A DNA stretch of 49,151 nucleotides from Deltaproteobacteria bacterium. GTDB taxonomy: Bacteria > Myxococcota > Myxococcia > Myxococcales > JAHFDP01. Both the position numbers and the translations under genes were made by a program. Shown here piece after piece: positions 19,801 to 27,031 of this stretch. The stretch lies in assembly GCA_023248955.1 (NCBI GenBank), contig JAHFDP010000025.1:1-49151 (forward strand), in the 5' to 3' direction. Each line of letters starts with the position of its first letter. Position 1 is the first letter of the stretch. The notes beneath the pieces are model-generated. The model saw only the letters and a program-made list of their open reading frames with translations. It searched no databases and was not told the origin of the DNA.

Positions 19801-20115
19801 TACCAGGGCGGATTTGCAACTGCAGAAGATTTTAAGAGGGGGGATTTCGGCGCTTATGAATTCTGGGACGCACAAAAGACATGGGATTTTATCCAGAACA
19901 ACTACAAGAACCTTCGTCCGGGACAGCCGATCGTCGTCTTCGCTTGCTGGACAGCGCGCGCAGGATATGACGAAAATTTCGCACTGCAACTAGCCCAACT
20001 CTCGGGTCACGAAGTGCTTGCCTACGATCGTCCGGTCGAGTGGGACGGTGCCAATCATCGGGTACTTGACGCAACAACCGGAAGACCGATCGCGCCGTAT
20101 CATTTTTATCCGTGA
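13804..20115 (+). CDS. RHS/YD-repeat lipoprotein with NHL repeats and a putative toxin tip
   Basis: The protein has 2,103 residues from the ATG at 13804, which has GGAGG four bases upstream; a TTG at 13786 is in frame but less likely. The leader ends in a lipobox (LSVQAC), so this is a lipoprotein. Order: DAG linker; fibronectin-III-like domain (~45-135); carboxypeptidase-regulatory-like domain (~195-260); NHL beta-propeller repeats (~705-1050; AGTGVRGFSGDGGPAT, GSLYIAE); YD/RHS repeats (~1080-1780); RHS core (~1824-1926; DQLGSIRLV, GLLFFGARSYDPSIGRWMSPDP, NVDPTGL). A variable tip of 177 residues follows. It has a His-Gly (NSHGK, ~1965) and a Cys (VVFACWTA, ~2047) spaced as in caspase-clan peptidases. 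The 3' third is visibly richer in A/T. No immunity-type gene follows. The RHS cage is certain; the toxin role and tip chemistry are inferred. Confidence 0.9.
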   Translation: MVLSHQRAFVLAVFFLSVQACRKPSGGSHPGAPADAGTDAGFDAGSKDTVAPTWPNDAGLTVTTSGPTSVELAWSAAADDVDVTHYKVIQDDVLRLEVDGSTKGIHAGGFKAGSTHTFEIEAGDAADNWSSGGPKATVTLLVPDPKNIAPPVAQGVTSTLFDSASFLFTGDDPLQAGVKPGTIEPTRIALIRGHVIDRQAQPIAGVNVSIADHLELGHVASRSDGNFELAVNGGSLLRIHFEKDGYIASERQLDVAWQTYRNAPDVVLVAYDTQVSTIDLAASTSVQTARASVVSDVDGSRQATVLFPSGAAAAMTLPDGSSKMLSTLHVRATEFTVGDSGPNAMPGTLPQDSAYTYAVELSVDEAVAVGAKDVEFSQPVYFYLENFLGYPAGVSVPMGYYDHAKGAWIASDNGLIIAILSITSGRADLDVDGSGTVANARTLALLNVTDAERAQLASLYKVGQSLWRAPVQHFSEWDANWGWAPDCEFSECIAKPHIDDPPLDDPCPNCGSQIDTENQTLGEGISILGTPFQLRYMSDRVPGHKADRSINIRLTGDRVPAKLKSVALEVEIAGQKFSSAYSPVANAVVNVPWDGKDVFGRALQGRQPVSVRVGNVFPMVRVPISQFGYRGNGLALITPQTNERSVRNSLTVWKETTTSIGGLDARTEGLGGWTLNVHHVYDPVGKTLFLGDGSKRTAENMNAAVTTFAGTGTGCDSGSCGEGGAATSALMTTPSRVAVASDGAVFILIQGNGGYVIRRVDRQGIITTITGLGTDRGDGPVATRALKGITDMVIAPDDSLYVCDWENNRVQRVVPDGNVTTVAGTGVRGFSGDGGPATSAQLAAPRGIALGSDGSLYIAEESNSRVRRVTPDGKITTVAGSGGDCAYWSGCGDGGAATSADLGSAEYVAVAPDGALYILGNSGQKLRRVGIDGIINTIGNVPGSNGGYGDGADLAHTQISSIKDMKFGREGSFYFSTSDGAHDFVRRVDLQGIVTTIVGVGNAGFNGDGGAATQTSLDSNQGFALAPDGSLYIADRGNARVRRVAAPLPGLTQDKLVVASDDGMLLHQFDARGRHLATVSTLTGATMLKFGYDQFGLVSTITDADGAITTIARPQPGSVVFTARYGQQTTLQIGADGYLISATSEAGKIATSYAADGLLTSMTEPGGGVHLFTYDAQGRLLSDAAPGGATKTLERTGNGSGHAVSVTTALGLKTTYATQSIPGGGQKRSITTPEGLITSGMDNGNFSTITALDGTVVTSTSSADPRFGVQAAYPTSRSHTLPSGLTRTVTQKRAVTLTDPIDPLSLATFTSTTTTADGRVWTETDSATAKAGKITALTTTQTSPLGRVAKRVRDQQGNLSEIDPPGGAPLVFQYDQNGRISTVTRGNSSAARSSSFAYGQDGLQASMIDPLGNTVTLKRDAAGRVTQQTLADGRTVSAEYDAMGNKTSLTSPGKTVHRFQYSPTSQLTGYSNGDSSTKISYDADRRPVQYTRADGKVISLTYDSGGNLGSMQTAAGKTSYVYSQTTGLLSRLIGPDSETISITYDGDLRSDVTWAGDVFGTVHRDYDNSFRLTALQVNGVEVAKYTYDGDGLMTQAGAMTLAYDPTSARLSGTVLQNVSTAFAYDSFGDLSNDAVRYSNNAIYALDFQRDNLGRIKHRVETIASQAHTYDYSYNAAGWLTDVKKDGAAAENYTYDANGNRTDNVALYNAQDQLLSDKRATYTYSANGELTKKTSASGTTTYGYDAFGLLTSMVAPDGTKSEFMFDAAGELLGIKQKGAWKQKFIYRSWLQPIAQLDDSGKVITTFIYVGGSNIPAYMVKNAATYRLITDQLGSIRLVVDVASGTVAQQIDYDTWGQVTSDTNPGFQPFGFAGGFYDQGTGLLFFGARSYDPSIGRWMSPDPLGVNGEESVYVYVHNDPVNNVDPTGLTPVIVGNQITFNKEWVEKGEIKSIAAQNPFGDALILNSHGKRGGLAVDADGSDESSGTAREIQVVAGRKFTDYQGGFATAEDFKRGDFGAYEFWDAQKTWDFIQNNYKNLRPGQPIVVFACWTARAGYDENFALQLAQLSGHEVLAYDRPVEWDGANHRVLDATTGRPIAPYHFYP

Positions 20116-20134
20116 GTAATTCAAAGGCCGACGG

Positions 20135-20257
20135 AGTATCGAAGCCGTTCTGTGGCGTCGGTCGCACTCCAGCTCATTTTATGTGAACGATCCCACGGGG
20201 TACGAAATTGAAGTGGCCTGCTGGGACGAAGACCAAATCCATTTTGATGAAGCGTGA
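20135..20257 (+). pseudogene. Glyoxalase-like fragment, RHS-flanking direct repeat copy 2
   Basis: This is the second copy of the 115-bp repeat. One T is missing in CTCATTTTATG compared with copy 1, so the frame is broken there. Downstream of the break the product reads NDPTGYEIEVACWDEDQIHF and stops at 20255-20257. It is a decayed C-terminal glyoxalase-like fragment, placed 20 bp after the RHS stop. Confidence 0.7.
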
Positions 20258-20322
20258 CTCGCGGTGAGGACTTGGGACCGCCCGTCGGGAGGGGCGCCAT
20301 GAAGATGCCCTCCCAGCGACCG

Positions 20323-20359
20323 TTTGAGTAATTTAAAGTTGTACTTTAGAATACTCAAA
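20323..20359. promoter_or_regulatory. 37-bp palindrome abutting a DUF4143 ATPase start
   Basis: Left arm TTTGAGTAATTTAAAGT, loop TGT, right arm ACTTTAGAATACTCAAA; 15 of 17 positions pair. It is strongly A/T-rich in a G/C-rich region. A single base separates it from the ATG at 20361, leaving no ribosome binding site. It looks like an operator over a promoter for a leaderless or near-leaderless transcript, or a structure that hides the start codon. Confidence 0.7.
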
Positions 20360-20360
20360 C

Positions 20361-21518
20361 ATGAAAATTCGTCGCCAAATCGATTCGCAGCTCGCTGGCG
20401 CTGCTACCGCGTTTCCCGCACTCGTCCTCACGGGACCGCGCCGAGCGGGTAAGACGACCTGTTTGCGGCAGGTTTTCCCGCGCGCGTCCTACTCACTTCT
20501 CGAAGATCCCGACATCTTGGCGCGCGTCAAAGCCGATCCGCGTGCGTGGCTCGAGGAGCTCCGTCGCCCCGCCATTATCGACGAAATCCAAAATGCACCG
20601 GAGCTCTTCCCCTACATTCGCGCCCGCATCGACGCTGCACCGCGAAAAATGGGCCAGTGGCTTCTGACGGGTTCGCAGGATTTTTCGCTCATGGAGGGCG
20701 TGACGGAATCGATGGCTGGCCGCGCCGCGCTGTTTCACCTGCTCCCGTTTTCGTTTCGCGAAATGGGTCGTTGGGATCTTCTGCGCGGCGGATTTCCCGA
20801 GGTTCAAGCGAAGCCCCGCGCCGCGTCGATCTGGTTTCGATCCTACGTGCAAACGTATTTGGAGCGCGACGTGCGCGCGGTGACGGCGGTTCGCGACCTG
20901 ACCACGTTTCGCCGCTTCCTCGCGCTGCTGGCTAGCCGCAATGGACAGATGCTCGACAAGACGGACCTGGCCGCGCCGCTAGGCGTTTCGGTGCCCACCA
21001 TCGGGCAGTGGATTAGCGTTTTGGAGACGACGGGGCTGGTGCTTCTGGTGCCGCCCTATTTCGAAAATTTCGGGAAACGGTTGGTCAAGACGCCCAAGCT
21101 CTATTGGACAGATACCGGGCTACTCTGTTCGCTCCTCGGCTTCGAAGACCGCCGTGCGCTCGAACGCTCGACGTTTATCGGCGGTGTGTTCGAGGCCTTT
21201 CTGGCGAGCGAGATCGTCAAGAATCAGCTGAACGCCGGGCGGCTTCGCGAGCTGTATTACTTTCGTGATCACCAGGGGCTGGAGATCGATTTTGTGATTC
21301 CCGGAAAAAACGGCCGGCTCGCCTTCGTCGAAGCGAAGTGGTCGCGGACGGTGCTGCCCGAGATGGCGCGGGGGATCGTCTCACTGCTTAAGAACGTGAA
21401 GCAACCTGTGCGCGGTCTGGTCGTACATCGCGGCGGGCCCGAAGAAGGCACCGCGCCGCGGAGTCTGACGCCCGGCGTGAAGGCGATTTCCGTCGAAGGC
21501 TTTTTGCGCGCGGAATAG
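20361..21518 (+). CDS. AAA_14 / DUF4143 ATPase, copy 1
   Basis: The 385-residue protein is of the widespread AAA_14-DUF4143 family. It has Walker A GPRRAGKTT near residue 27, Walker B AIIDEIQ near 75, and sensor-like LLTGSQDF. A winged-helix-like middle follows (LDKTDLAAPLGVSVPTIGQW), then the C-terminal DUF4143 region with a PD-(D/E)XK-like core (LEIDFVIPG, then FVEAKWS). Family members are often mobile orphan genes and their physiological role is not settled; nuclease-like remnants suggest contact with nucleic acid. The gene sits beside the broken glyoxalase copy and is preceded by a 37-bp palindrome ending one base before the ATG, which suggests autoregulation. A second family member lies at 35972-37126; the two are clearly diverged and not a recent duplication. 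Confidence 0.88.
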   Translation: MKIRRQIDSQLAGAATAFPALVLTGPRRAGKTTCLRQVFPRASYSLLEDPDILARVKADPRAWLEELRRPAIIDEIQNAPELFPYIRARIDAAPRKMGQWLLTGSQDFSLMEGVTESMAGRAALFHLLPFSFREMGRWDLLRGGFPEVQAKPRAASIWFRSYVQTYLERDVRAVTAVRDLTTFRRFLALLASRNGQMLDKTDLAAPLGVSVPTIGQWISVLETTGLVLLVPPYFENFGKRLVKTPKLYWTDTGLLCSLLGFEDRRALERSTFIGGVFEAFLASEIVKNQLNAGRLRELYYFRDHQGLEIDFVIPGKNGRLAFVEAKWSRTVLPEMARGIVSLLKNVKQPVRGLVVHRGGPEEGTAPRSLTPGVKAISVEGFLRAE

Positions 21519-21654
21519 TCTCCTGAGTCAATGGTTTCTGCACTCATTCTTCCGGACGCCAAAGGCGGCCGCGGCGCGGAGTCGCGCCGAAGCCAGGAGG
21601 GGTCCCCGGCGAGCTTCGCTTGACGGGGAGGGGCGGCGAGCCCCTTCCAGACGG

Positions 21655-21712
21655 CTAGTCTCCTAAAATGACCGCCGCATTTATGCGGCGAACTTCTGAC
21701 TTAGGGGACTAG
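21655..21712 (-). terminator. Nested double stem-loop after the M2 peptidase gene
   Basis: Outer arms CTAGTCTCCTAA and TTAGGGGACTAG (one mismatch) enclose an inner perfect hairpin CGCCGCAT-TT-ATGCGGCG. The structure ends 3 bp beyond the peptidase stop codon. It lacks a clean T-run, so it may be a processed 3' end, a Rho-assisted terminator or a small palindromic repeat. The 135 bp between it and the ATPase gene hold nothing I can name. Confidence 0.45.
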
Positions 21713-21715
21713 CGC

Positions 21716-23536
21716 TTACCAGCCGCAGGTCATCCCTTTGTTCTGCTCTTTGAGCCACGTGTAGAGCGGCGCAAAATAATCCGCCATCGCGCCCGCATCC
21801 ATCTGCCGCTCACCAGTCATCGCGTACAACGCCTCCGGCCACGGCTTGCTCGCACCGAGCGCCAGCATCGCTTTCAGCTTCGCGCCCGCATCTTTGTTTC
21901 CGTAAATCGAGCACGTATGCAGGGGCCCGGTGTGGCCAGCCGTCTTGCACAGCGCGCGGTGAAACTGAAATTGCAAAATGCGCGCGAGGAAGTAGCGCGT
22001 GTACGGCACGTTCGCGGGGATGTGGTACTTCGCGCCGGGATCGAAATCGGACTCCGAGCGCGCCACCGGCGTATCCACCCCCTGATACTTCTTGCGCAGC
22101 GCCCACCAGGCCGCATTGTAATTGGCCGGCTTGATTTTCCCGGAGAAGACATCCCAGCGCCACTGGTCGATGAGCAAACCGAACGGCAAGAACGCCACTT
22201 TGTCGAGCGCGTCCTTGAGCTGGACGTTGATGAGGCCCTTCTCGTCGGTGGGCACCGCCTGAATCAGCCCGAGATTTTTCAAGTAGGCCGGCGTCACCGA
22301 GAGCGCCATGGTGTCGCCGATGGCCTCGTGGAATCCATCGTTGGCGCCCTGCTGATAGAGCGCCGGCAGCATGTAGTACTGGTGAAAGTAGTAGTCGTGC
22401 CCGAGCTCGTGGTGCACTGTGATGAGGTCTTCCTCATTCACCTTGATGCACATCTTGATGCGCAGGTCGTTGTTGTAAGTCACGTCCCAGGCGCTGGCGT
22501 GGCAGACCACTTCGCGATCTTGCGGCTTCGTGAATTGGCTGCGCTCCCAGAATGTCGCCGGTAACGGGTCCAGGCCGAGCGACGTGAAGAAGGATTCGCC
22601 AAGCTTCACCAACTTTTTCGGATCGTAATTTTGCGCCTTGAGGCCCGCGTCAACGTCTAGCGCGGTAGACACTTTGTAGGGCTCGACCAGCGAATAGACA
22701 TTTTGCCACTCCTGCGCCCAGAGGTTGCCGAGCAGGTGCGCCGGGATCGGTTTATCGAGCGCCACTTTGTCCGCGCCGTAAAATTTCGAGAGCCTGGCGC
22801 GCACGTAACAGTGGAGCTGATCGTAGAGCGGCCGCAGCTGATCCCAGAGGCGGTTGGTCTCTTTTTCGAAATCGGCCGGCGACATGTCGTAGCCCGAGCG
22901 CCACAGATCGCCGACGTTCTTGTAGCCAATCTCTTTCGCGCCTTCATTCGAGATCTCGACCATCCGCTCGTAGAGCGGCTTGCTGGCGACAGCGGTGGAG
23001 TGCCAGCCGGTCCAAGCGTCGAGCAGCTCGTCGTAGTTGCGGCTCTTGGCCATCGTCTCGGTGAGCTCGAGAATTTCGCGGCACTTTCCCTTGCCGTCTT
23101 TGCCGCAATACTTGGCTTTGCCGTAGAGCCCCTCGAGCTTGGCGGAAATCGATGCCAGCTCTTCGCGCTGCTTGGCGTCCGACGGCGCGGGAACAGTGGA
23201 CGCGACTTTGAGCAGGTAGAGCATGCGCCCGGTCTCGGCATCGACCTTCACACCGTCGAATTGGGCCGCCTCTTTGATGGCGTTGGCGAGGTACGCCATC
23301 GTTGCTTCGTTGGCCCACGTCGACGCCTGTTCCGTGTCATCGGTGATGTAGGTATTGCGAATCCAGTCGGCGTTGGATTGGCGCACCCAGAGATTTTTGA
23401 GCTCGTCGTTTACCTTGGTGACGAAGGCTTTTGCTTCGGCGGCGGTGGGCTTGTGCTTTGCCTGTTTCGCAGGCGCTGCGACGGCGAGCGTGGCGGCCAG
23501 CGAGAGGGCGGCGATCGCGATTGGCGTGGTTTTCAT
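21716..23536 (-). CDS. M2-family peptidyl-dipeptidase (ACE-like)
   Basis: This 606-residue secreted zinc peptidase removes dipeptides from the C-terminus of oligopeptides. A signal peptide (IAIAALSLAATLAVAAPA) is followed by an all-helical body. The zinc site HHELGH lies near residue 375 and the third ligand follows in GFHEAIGDTM, both as in angiotensin-converting enzymes. Length matches bacterial single-domain M2 enzymes. Cysteines are retained in pairs. It is the last of a leftward run after the POT transporter and two lipoproteins, separated by about 110 bp from the frameshifted gene upstream. Substrate peptides would become available to the POT and OPT carriers nearby. Confidence 0.92.
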   Translation of the reverse strand: MKTTPIAIAALSLAATLAVAAPAKQAKHKPTAAEAKAFVTKVNDELKNLWVRQSNADWIRNTYITDDTEQASTWANEATMAYLANAIKEAAQFDGVKVDAETGRMLYLLKVASTVPAPSDAKQREELASISAKLEGLYGKAKYCGKDGKGKCREILELTETMAKSRNYDELLDAWTGWHSTAVASKPLYERMVEISNEGAKEIGYKNVGDLWRSGYDMSPADFEKETNRLWDQLRPLYDQLHCYVRARLSKFYGADKVALDKPIPAHLLGNLWAQEWQNVYSLVEPYKVSTALDVDAGLKAQNYDPKKLVKLGESFFTSLGLDPLPATFWERSQFTKPQDREVVCHASAWDVTYNNDLRIKMCIKVNEEDLITVHHELGHDYYFHQYYMLPALYQQGANDGFHEAIGDTMALSVTPAYLKNLGLIQAVPTDEKGLINVQLKDALDKVAFLPFGLLIDQWRWDVFSGKIKPANYNAAWWALRKKYQGVDTPVARSESDFDPGAKYHIPANVPYTRYFLARILQFQFHRALCKTAGHTGPLHTCSIYGNKDAGAKLKAMLALGASKPWPEALYAMTGERQMDAGAMADYFAPLYTWLKEQNKGMTCGW

Positions 23537-23644
23537 GCGCGTCCGTTAAGAGTTTTTGGCGACGGCCGCAAGGAGAAAATCGGACGTTTATCGACAGGCA
23601 GCGCCAGGAAAGTAGTGCAAGCACGCCAATCTTAGACTTCCGCC

Positions 23645-24849
23645 CTAATAAAACGTGACGGTGTCGACTCTGCCCTCGTAGTCTTTGACTGTCGCGCGTG
23701 TGGCTTTCGGACCAGTGTCCGGCGCCTCGACTTGGACACTCTTTCCGCCGGATGATTGCGTGGTGGCAAGGGTGGTCGCGCCGTCGTCTAGCTCGATGGT
23801 GGCGGGCCCAAACAGATCGCCGTCGACGCGCATGCCGTATTCGGAGCTGGTCAGGCCGGTCAGATCGAGTGTCACGAGGCAGTCGATGAAGAAGCCGGCA
23901 CCGCTCGACTGGCAGTGCGCGGCGTCGCCTGGGATGTCACCAACGGAAACGATGACACCTTGAATGGACTTGGTCTGGCCGACGTCTATGCCGGAGCCTT
24001 TGATATCCAGGGCAATCGTCTTGCGCTCGCCACCGGAGCTGCCTGCGTCCGACGTTCCGGCGTCGGGGGTGCCGGCGTCCGTAGGATCGCCGACGACGTG
24101 CAGCGTGCAAGAGCTCGAGCCTGCAAAGTCCTCGGCGAAGGGGATCGGCGCGGGCTGAAGCTGATGCAGCAGCAGCCGCACGGTGCCCGCATGCGTGGGC
24201 GTAAACGTTGTGGAGGAGGTCGCCCTCGTTGTCGCCGAGGTATTGACCACGTGGCACGCGTTGGGATCGGGGGTCACGCAGCACGCCCGTGGTAGGCAGA
24301 AACCGTAGTTTCCGCCCGCAGTCTTGCAATCCACCTCCGAGATGAAGCGATCGGCCCCGTCCGTTAAGTGGCAGCAGTTGGGCGGGCAGAGGTCGCCGCG
24401 CGTGAGATCGCAGGTGGTCTTGGTGCCGCAGCAGATGGAATCTCCGACCTCGCCCCCGTTGGAAAGGCACGTCTTGACGGAAGTGCCCGCTTCGTCGCCG
24501 AGGCCACCGCCCCAATTCCAGCGAACGTTGAGCTCCGTTCGCGTGGCCTGGCCCTCGAATGCGCCATCCGCGCCGTCGTTCGAGAGCGCAGTCCATTTGA
24601 CGTTGCCCTCACGGAAAAAAAGCTCGCTGTCGTTGAAGGCGATGTGGTGCGCGTGAACGCCGATCGAACCGGTTGGCCCGTATGAACGGTGAGATCCTGC
24701 ACGTCGTTCGGGTTTCCGCTTTCAGAGCACCAGAGCGAGAGCAGCGCGGCGCCGCTCGGTTCTGGTGCTGCCGGGGCCGGATTGGATGGCTTTTTTCCGC
24801 ACATGGAAAACTGGGCCACCAGGATTCCGCAGAGTAGAGCGAGTCGCAT
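23645..24849 (-). pseudogene. Cys-rich lipoprotein gene with a frameshift
   Basis: Translation starts at the ATG at 24849 with a lipoprotein-like leader (LALLCGILVAQFSMC), a Pro/Ala linker, and SLWCSESGNPNDVQDLTVH. Around 24675-24684 the coding frame moves. The product continues in another frame as GVHAHHIAFNDSELFFREG, then a Cys-rich region (CCGTKTTCDLTRGDLCPPNCC), a DAG linker and a C-terminal domain ending in RVDTVTFY at 23645. The second frame has no start codon until a GTG at 24334, and its codon usage is the strongly G/C-ending pattern of real genes. One missing base at about 24680 would restore the whole gene of about 400 residues. Mutation and sequencing error cannot be told apart. 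Function unknown. Confidence 0.65.
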
Positions 24850-24904
24850 ACGACCTCCGCTTCACGATTCTTACACGCGACCGCGAGGCGTCAAAAACAG
24901 GGCG

Positions 24905-25492
24905 TCACGGAACGTCGAACGTCGCCACCACCACCCCGCCTTGCTGGCCGCCCTTGTCCGAATCGGTCGGTTGGAACACACCCTTGTGAACCGTCGAGGT
25001 GGTGTGCACGCGAACGGTGAGCTCGTAAGGAATCGGATCGGTGCCGCTGCAGTGCTTGAAGAAATCGACCAGGACCTTGTAGGTGCCCGCGGGGGCGGGC
25101 TTGGTCGGCGGATAGATGACGTTCTCCGCGTCGAGGTTGTCGATCTTGCAGCTCGCATTGGAATCGAGATCGAGCAGGCCCAGCGCGCCGCAGGACGAGG
25201 GCTGGCCACGATCGAGGTAGTAGATCTCGCAGCTCCCGCCGTCGGGAAGCGGCTCGATCACGTGCAGATCGAGATCTTGCGGGTCGCTCCAGCGCAACGT
25301 GATCTGAAGCGGACCGTCGTCGCCGTTGAGCACGCAGATCTCGTCGCCGTCCGCCTGCTTGGCGCAGTGAAACCCGTGACCGCATTTGCACGGATCCTTC
25401 GCGATCACCGGAACGCGTACACGGTCGCCACCGCAACCGCCGATGGCGCCAGCCGCGAAAAGCAGCAGAAGATTTTTCCGCATCTTCGTCAT
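24905..25492 (-). CDS. YfaP/DUF2135-like lipoprotein
   Basis: The predicted 195-residue protein starts at the ATG at 25492. A short basic N-terminus and a hydrophobic core end in a lipobox (AIGGC, Cys20), so the mature protein is a lipoprotein. After a small Cys-rich section (CKCGHGFHC) comes a domain of the YfaP/DUF2135 type: LRWSDPQDLDLHVIEPLPDG, SCEIYYLDRGQ, DLDSNASCKIDN, ENVIYPP, and APAGTYKVLVDFF. The fold is an Ig-like beta sandwich in relatives; its ligand is not known. The frame is open further upstream to 25798, but that part overlaps the POT gene and is not protein-like. Only 14 bp separate it from the POT stop, so the two are probably one transcript. Confidence 0.75.
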   Translation of the reverse strand: MTKMRKNLLLLFAAGAIGGCGGDRVRVPVIAKDPCKCGHGFHCAKQADGDEICVLNGDDGPLQITLRWSDPQDLDLHVIEPLPDGGSCEIYYLDRGQPSSCGALGLLDLDSNASCKIDNLDAENVIYPPTKPAPAGTYKVLVDFFKHCSGTDPIPYELTVRVHTTSTVHKGVFQPTDSDKGGQQGGVVVATFDVP

Positions 25493-25506
25493 CGTCAACG
25501 CGCGCC

Positions 25507-26859
25507 TCACGCCGCGGTCAGACTTTTTTCCGCCCCCGCATTCTTGGCATCTTCGGCGCCGTGCATCTTCCGCTTCAGCGGCGCTACCAGGAAGAACAGC
25601 ACCAGCCCTGCTGCCGCGGTGGCCAAGGCGATCGTGAAGAAGAGCTGAAACTCGCCCAGCTTCTCCGAATAGCCGCCGACCACGCCAGCCAACTTGTTCG
25701 CCGCGGCGTTCGACAGAAACCAGACGCCCATCAGCAGGGACGCGTAGCGCGCGGGCGCCAGCTTGGTCACCACCGAAAGTCCCACCGGCGAAAGGCAAAG
25801 CTCGCCGACGGTGTGAAAAAAATAAGTCGCCAAAATCCAGACCAGCGCCGACTTGCCGCTGGCTTCACTCTGCTTCGCGGCCGCCATCATGCAGACGAAT
25901 CCGAGGCTCACGAAAAAGAGTCCGAAGGCCATTTTCAGAGGCGTGGAGGGATCTTTTCCTTGCCGGCCGAGGCGCGTCCACATCATGGAGAAGATCGGTC
26001 CGAGCATGACGATGAGAATCGCGTTGACGCCCTGAAACCAGGTGGTCGGAATTTCCCAGCCGAACAGGATGCGGTCGACTTTTTGATCGGTGTAGAGGTT
26101 CATCAATCCGCCGGCTTGCTCGAAGGCGGCCCAGAAAAAGATCACGAAGAGCGCGAAGACGCAGATGACGGTGATGCGATCGATTTCGATGCGCGTGAGC
26201 GGCGGTGTGTGGGCGGCGTTCGTTTCCGCAGAGCGGCGCGCGGGCGGTAGGCCGATGTTGCCGAGCAGTTTTTTCTGAAAAAGCAAAAACGAAATCAGGC
26301 CCAGCCCCATCCCGACGCCGGCCGATCCGAAGCCCCAGTCCCAGCCGATTTTTTCGCCGAGCGTTCCGCAGATCAGCGGCGAGAGGAACGCGCCGGTGTT
26401 GATGCCCATGTAAAAAATAGTGAACGCGCCGTCGCGGCGCACGTCGCCTTCCTCGTACAGCCCGCCCACCATGGTGGAGATGTTCGGCTTGAAAAGTCCG
26501 TTACCGCAGATCAGAAACGTGAGCGCCGCGTAGAATGCCGTGATGCCGGGAACCGCCATGAGGAAGTGGCCGATCATCATGAGCACGCCGCCCGTGACCA
26601 CCGCGCGCCGCTGGCCGAGGTAACGGTCGGCCAGAAATCCGCCGAGCAGCGGCGTCAAGTACACGAGGCCAGTGTACGTGCCGTAAATATCGAGCGCCTT
26701 GGCTTGGCTCCAGCCGAATCCGCCGCGCGTCTTGTCGACCATGTAGAGCACGAGGAGCGCCCGCATGCCGTAGAAGCTCATGCGCTCCCACATCTCGGTG
26801 GTGAAGAGCAGGTAGAGACCTTTGGGATGGCCGGAAGTTGTTTGCGTGGGTGCGTACAT
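25507..26859 (-). CDS. POT-family proton:peptide symporter
   Basis: The 450-residue membrane protein belongs to the POT/PTR branch of the major facilitator superfamily, which imports di- and tripeptides with protons. The first helix carries the family signature as EMWERMSFYGMRALLVLY (usually ExxERFxYY). The GGFLADRYLGQRR loop and the FYMGINTGAFLSPLICGTLGE motif follow. About twelve hydrophobic segments can be counted. It heads a leftward group that includes two lipoproteins and the M2 dipeptidase, a natural supplier of its substrates. Confidence 0.92.
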   Translation of the reverse strand: MYAPTQTTSGHPKGLYLLFTTEMWERMSFYGMRALLVLYMVDKTRGGFGWSQAKALDIYGTYTGLVYLTPLLGGFLADRYLGQRRAVVTGGVLMMIGHFLMAVPGITAFYAALTFLICGNGLFKPNISTMVGGLYEEGDVRRDGAFTIFYMGINTGAFLSPLICGTLGEKIGWDWGFGSAGVGMGLGLISFLLFQKKLLGNIGLPPARRSAETNAAHTPPLTRIEIDRITVICVFALFVIFFWAAFEQAGGLMNLYTDQKVDRILFGWEIPTTWFQGVNAILIVMLGPIFSMMWTRLGRQGKDPSTPLKMAFGLFFVSLGFVCMMAAAKQSEASGKSALVWILATYFFHTVGELCLSPVGLSVVTKLAPARYASLLMGVWFLSNAAANKLAGVVGGYSEKLGEFQLFFTIALATAAAGLVLFFLVAPLKRKMHGAEDAKNAGAEKSLTAA

Positions 26860-27031
26860 TTATTGACCTCGCCTCTGTTTTTCGCTCGATCGCTGAGTCG
26901 GCAACCTAACGCGGGAGCGGCCGGTAAGCATCCTGAAACGGACGATGCGCCGCGGAATAGATTGCCGCCACGGCGAAAAATTATTACGAACCGCGGCGGG
27001 GGATGTGAGCGGGGGATGTGAGGGGAATACC

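Noticed and set aside
18973-19989. Antisense frame of 338 codons as the missing immunity gene
   Set aside because: It lies wholly opposite the RHS core and tip, without a ribosome binding site or typical immunity features.
24600-24630. Programmed slippage at a run of seven T in the frameshifted lipoprotein gene
   Set aside because: Sequence upstream of the run already reads best in the downstream frame, so the break must lie earlier, near 24680.
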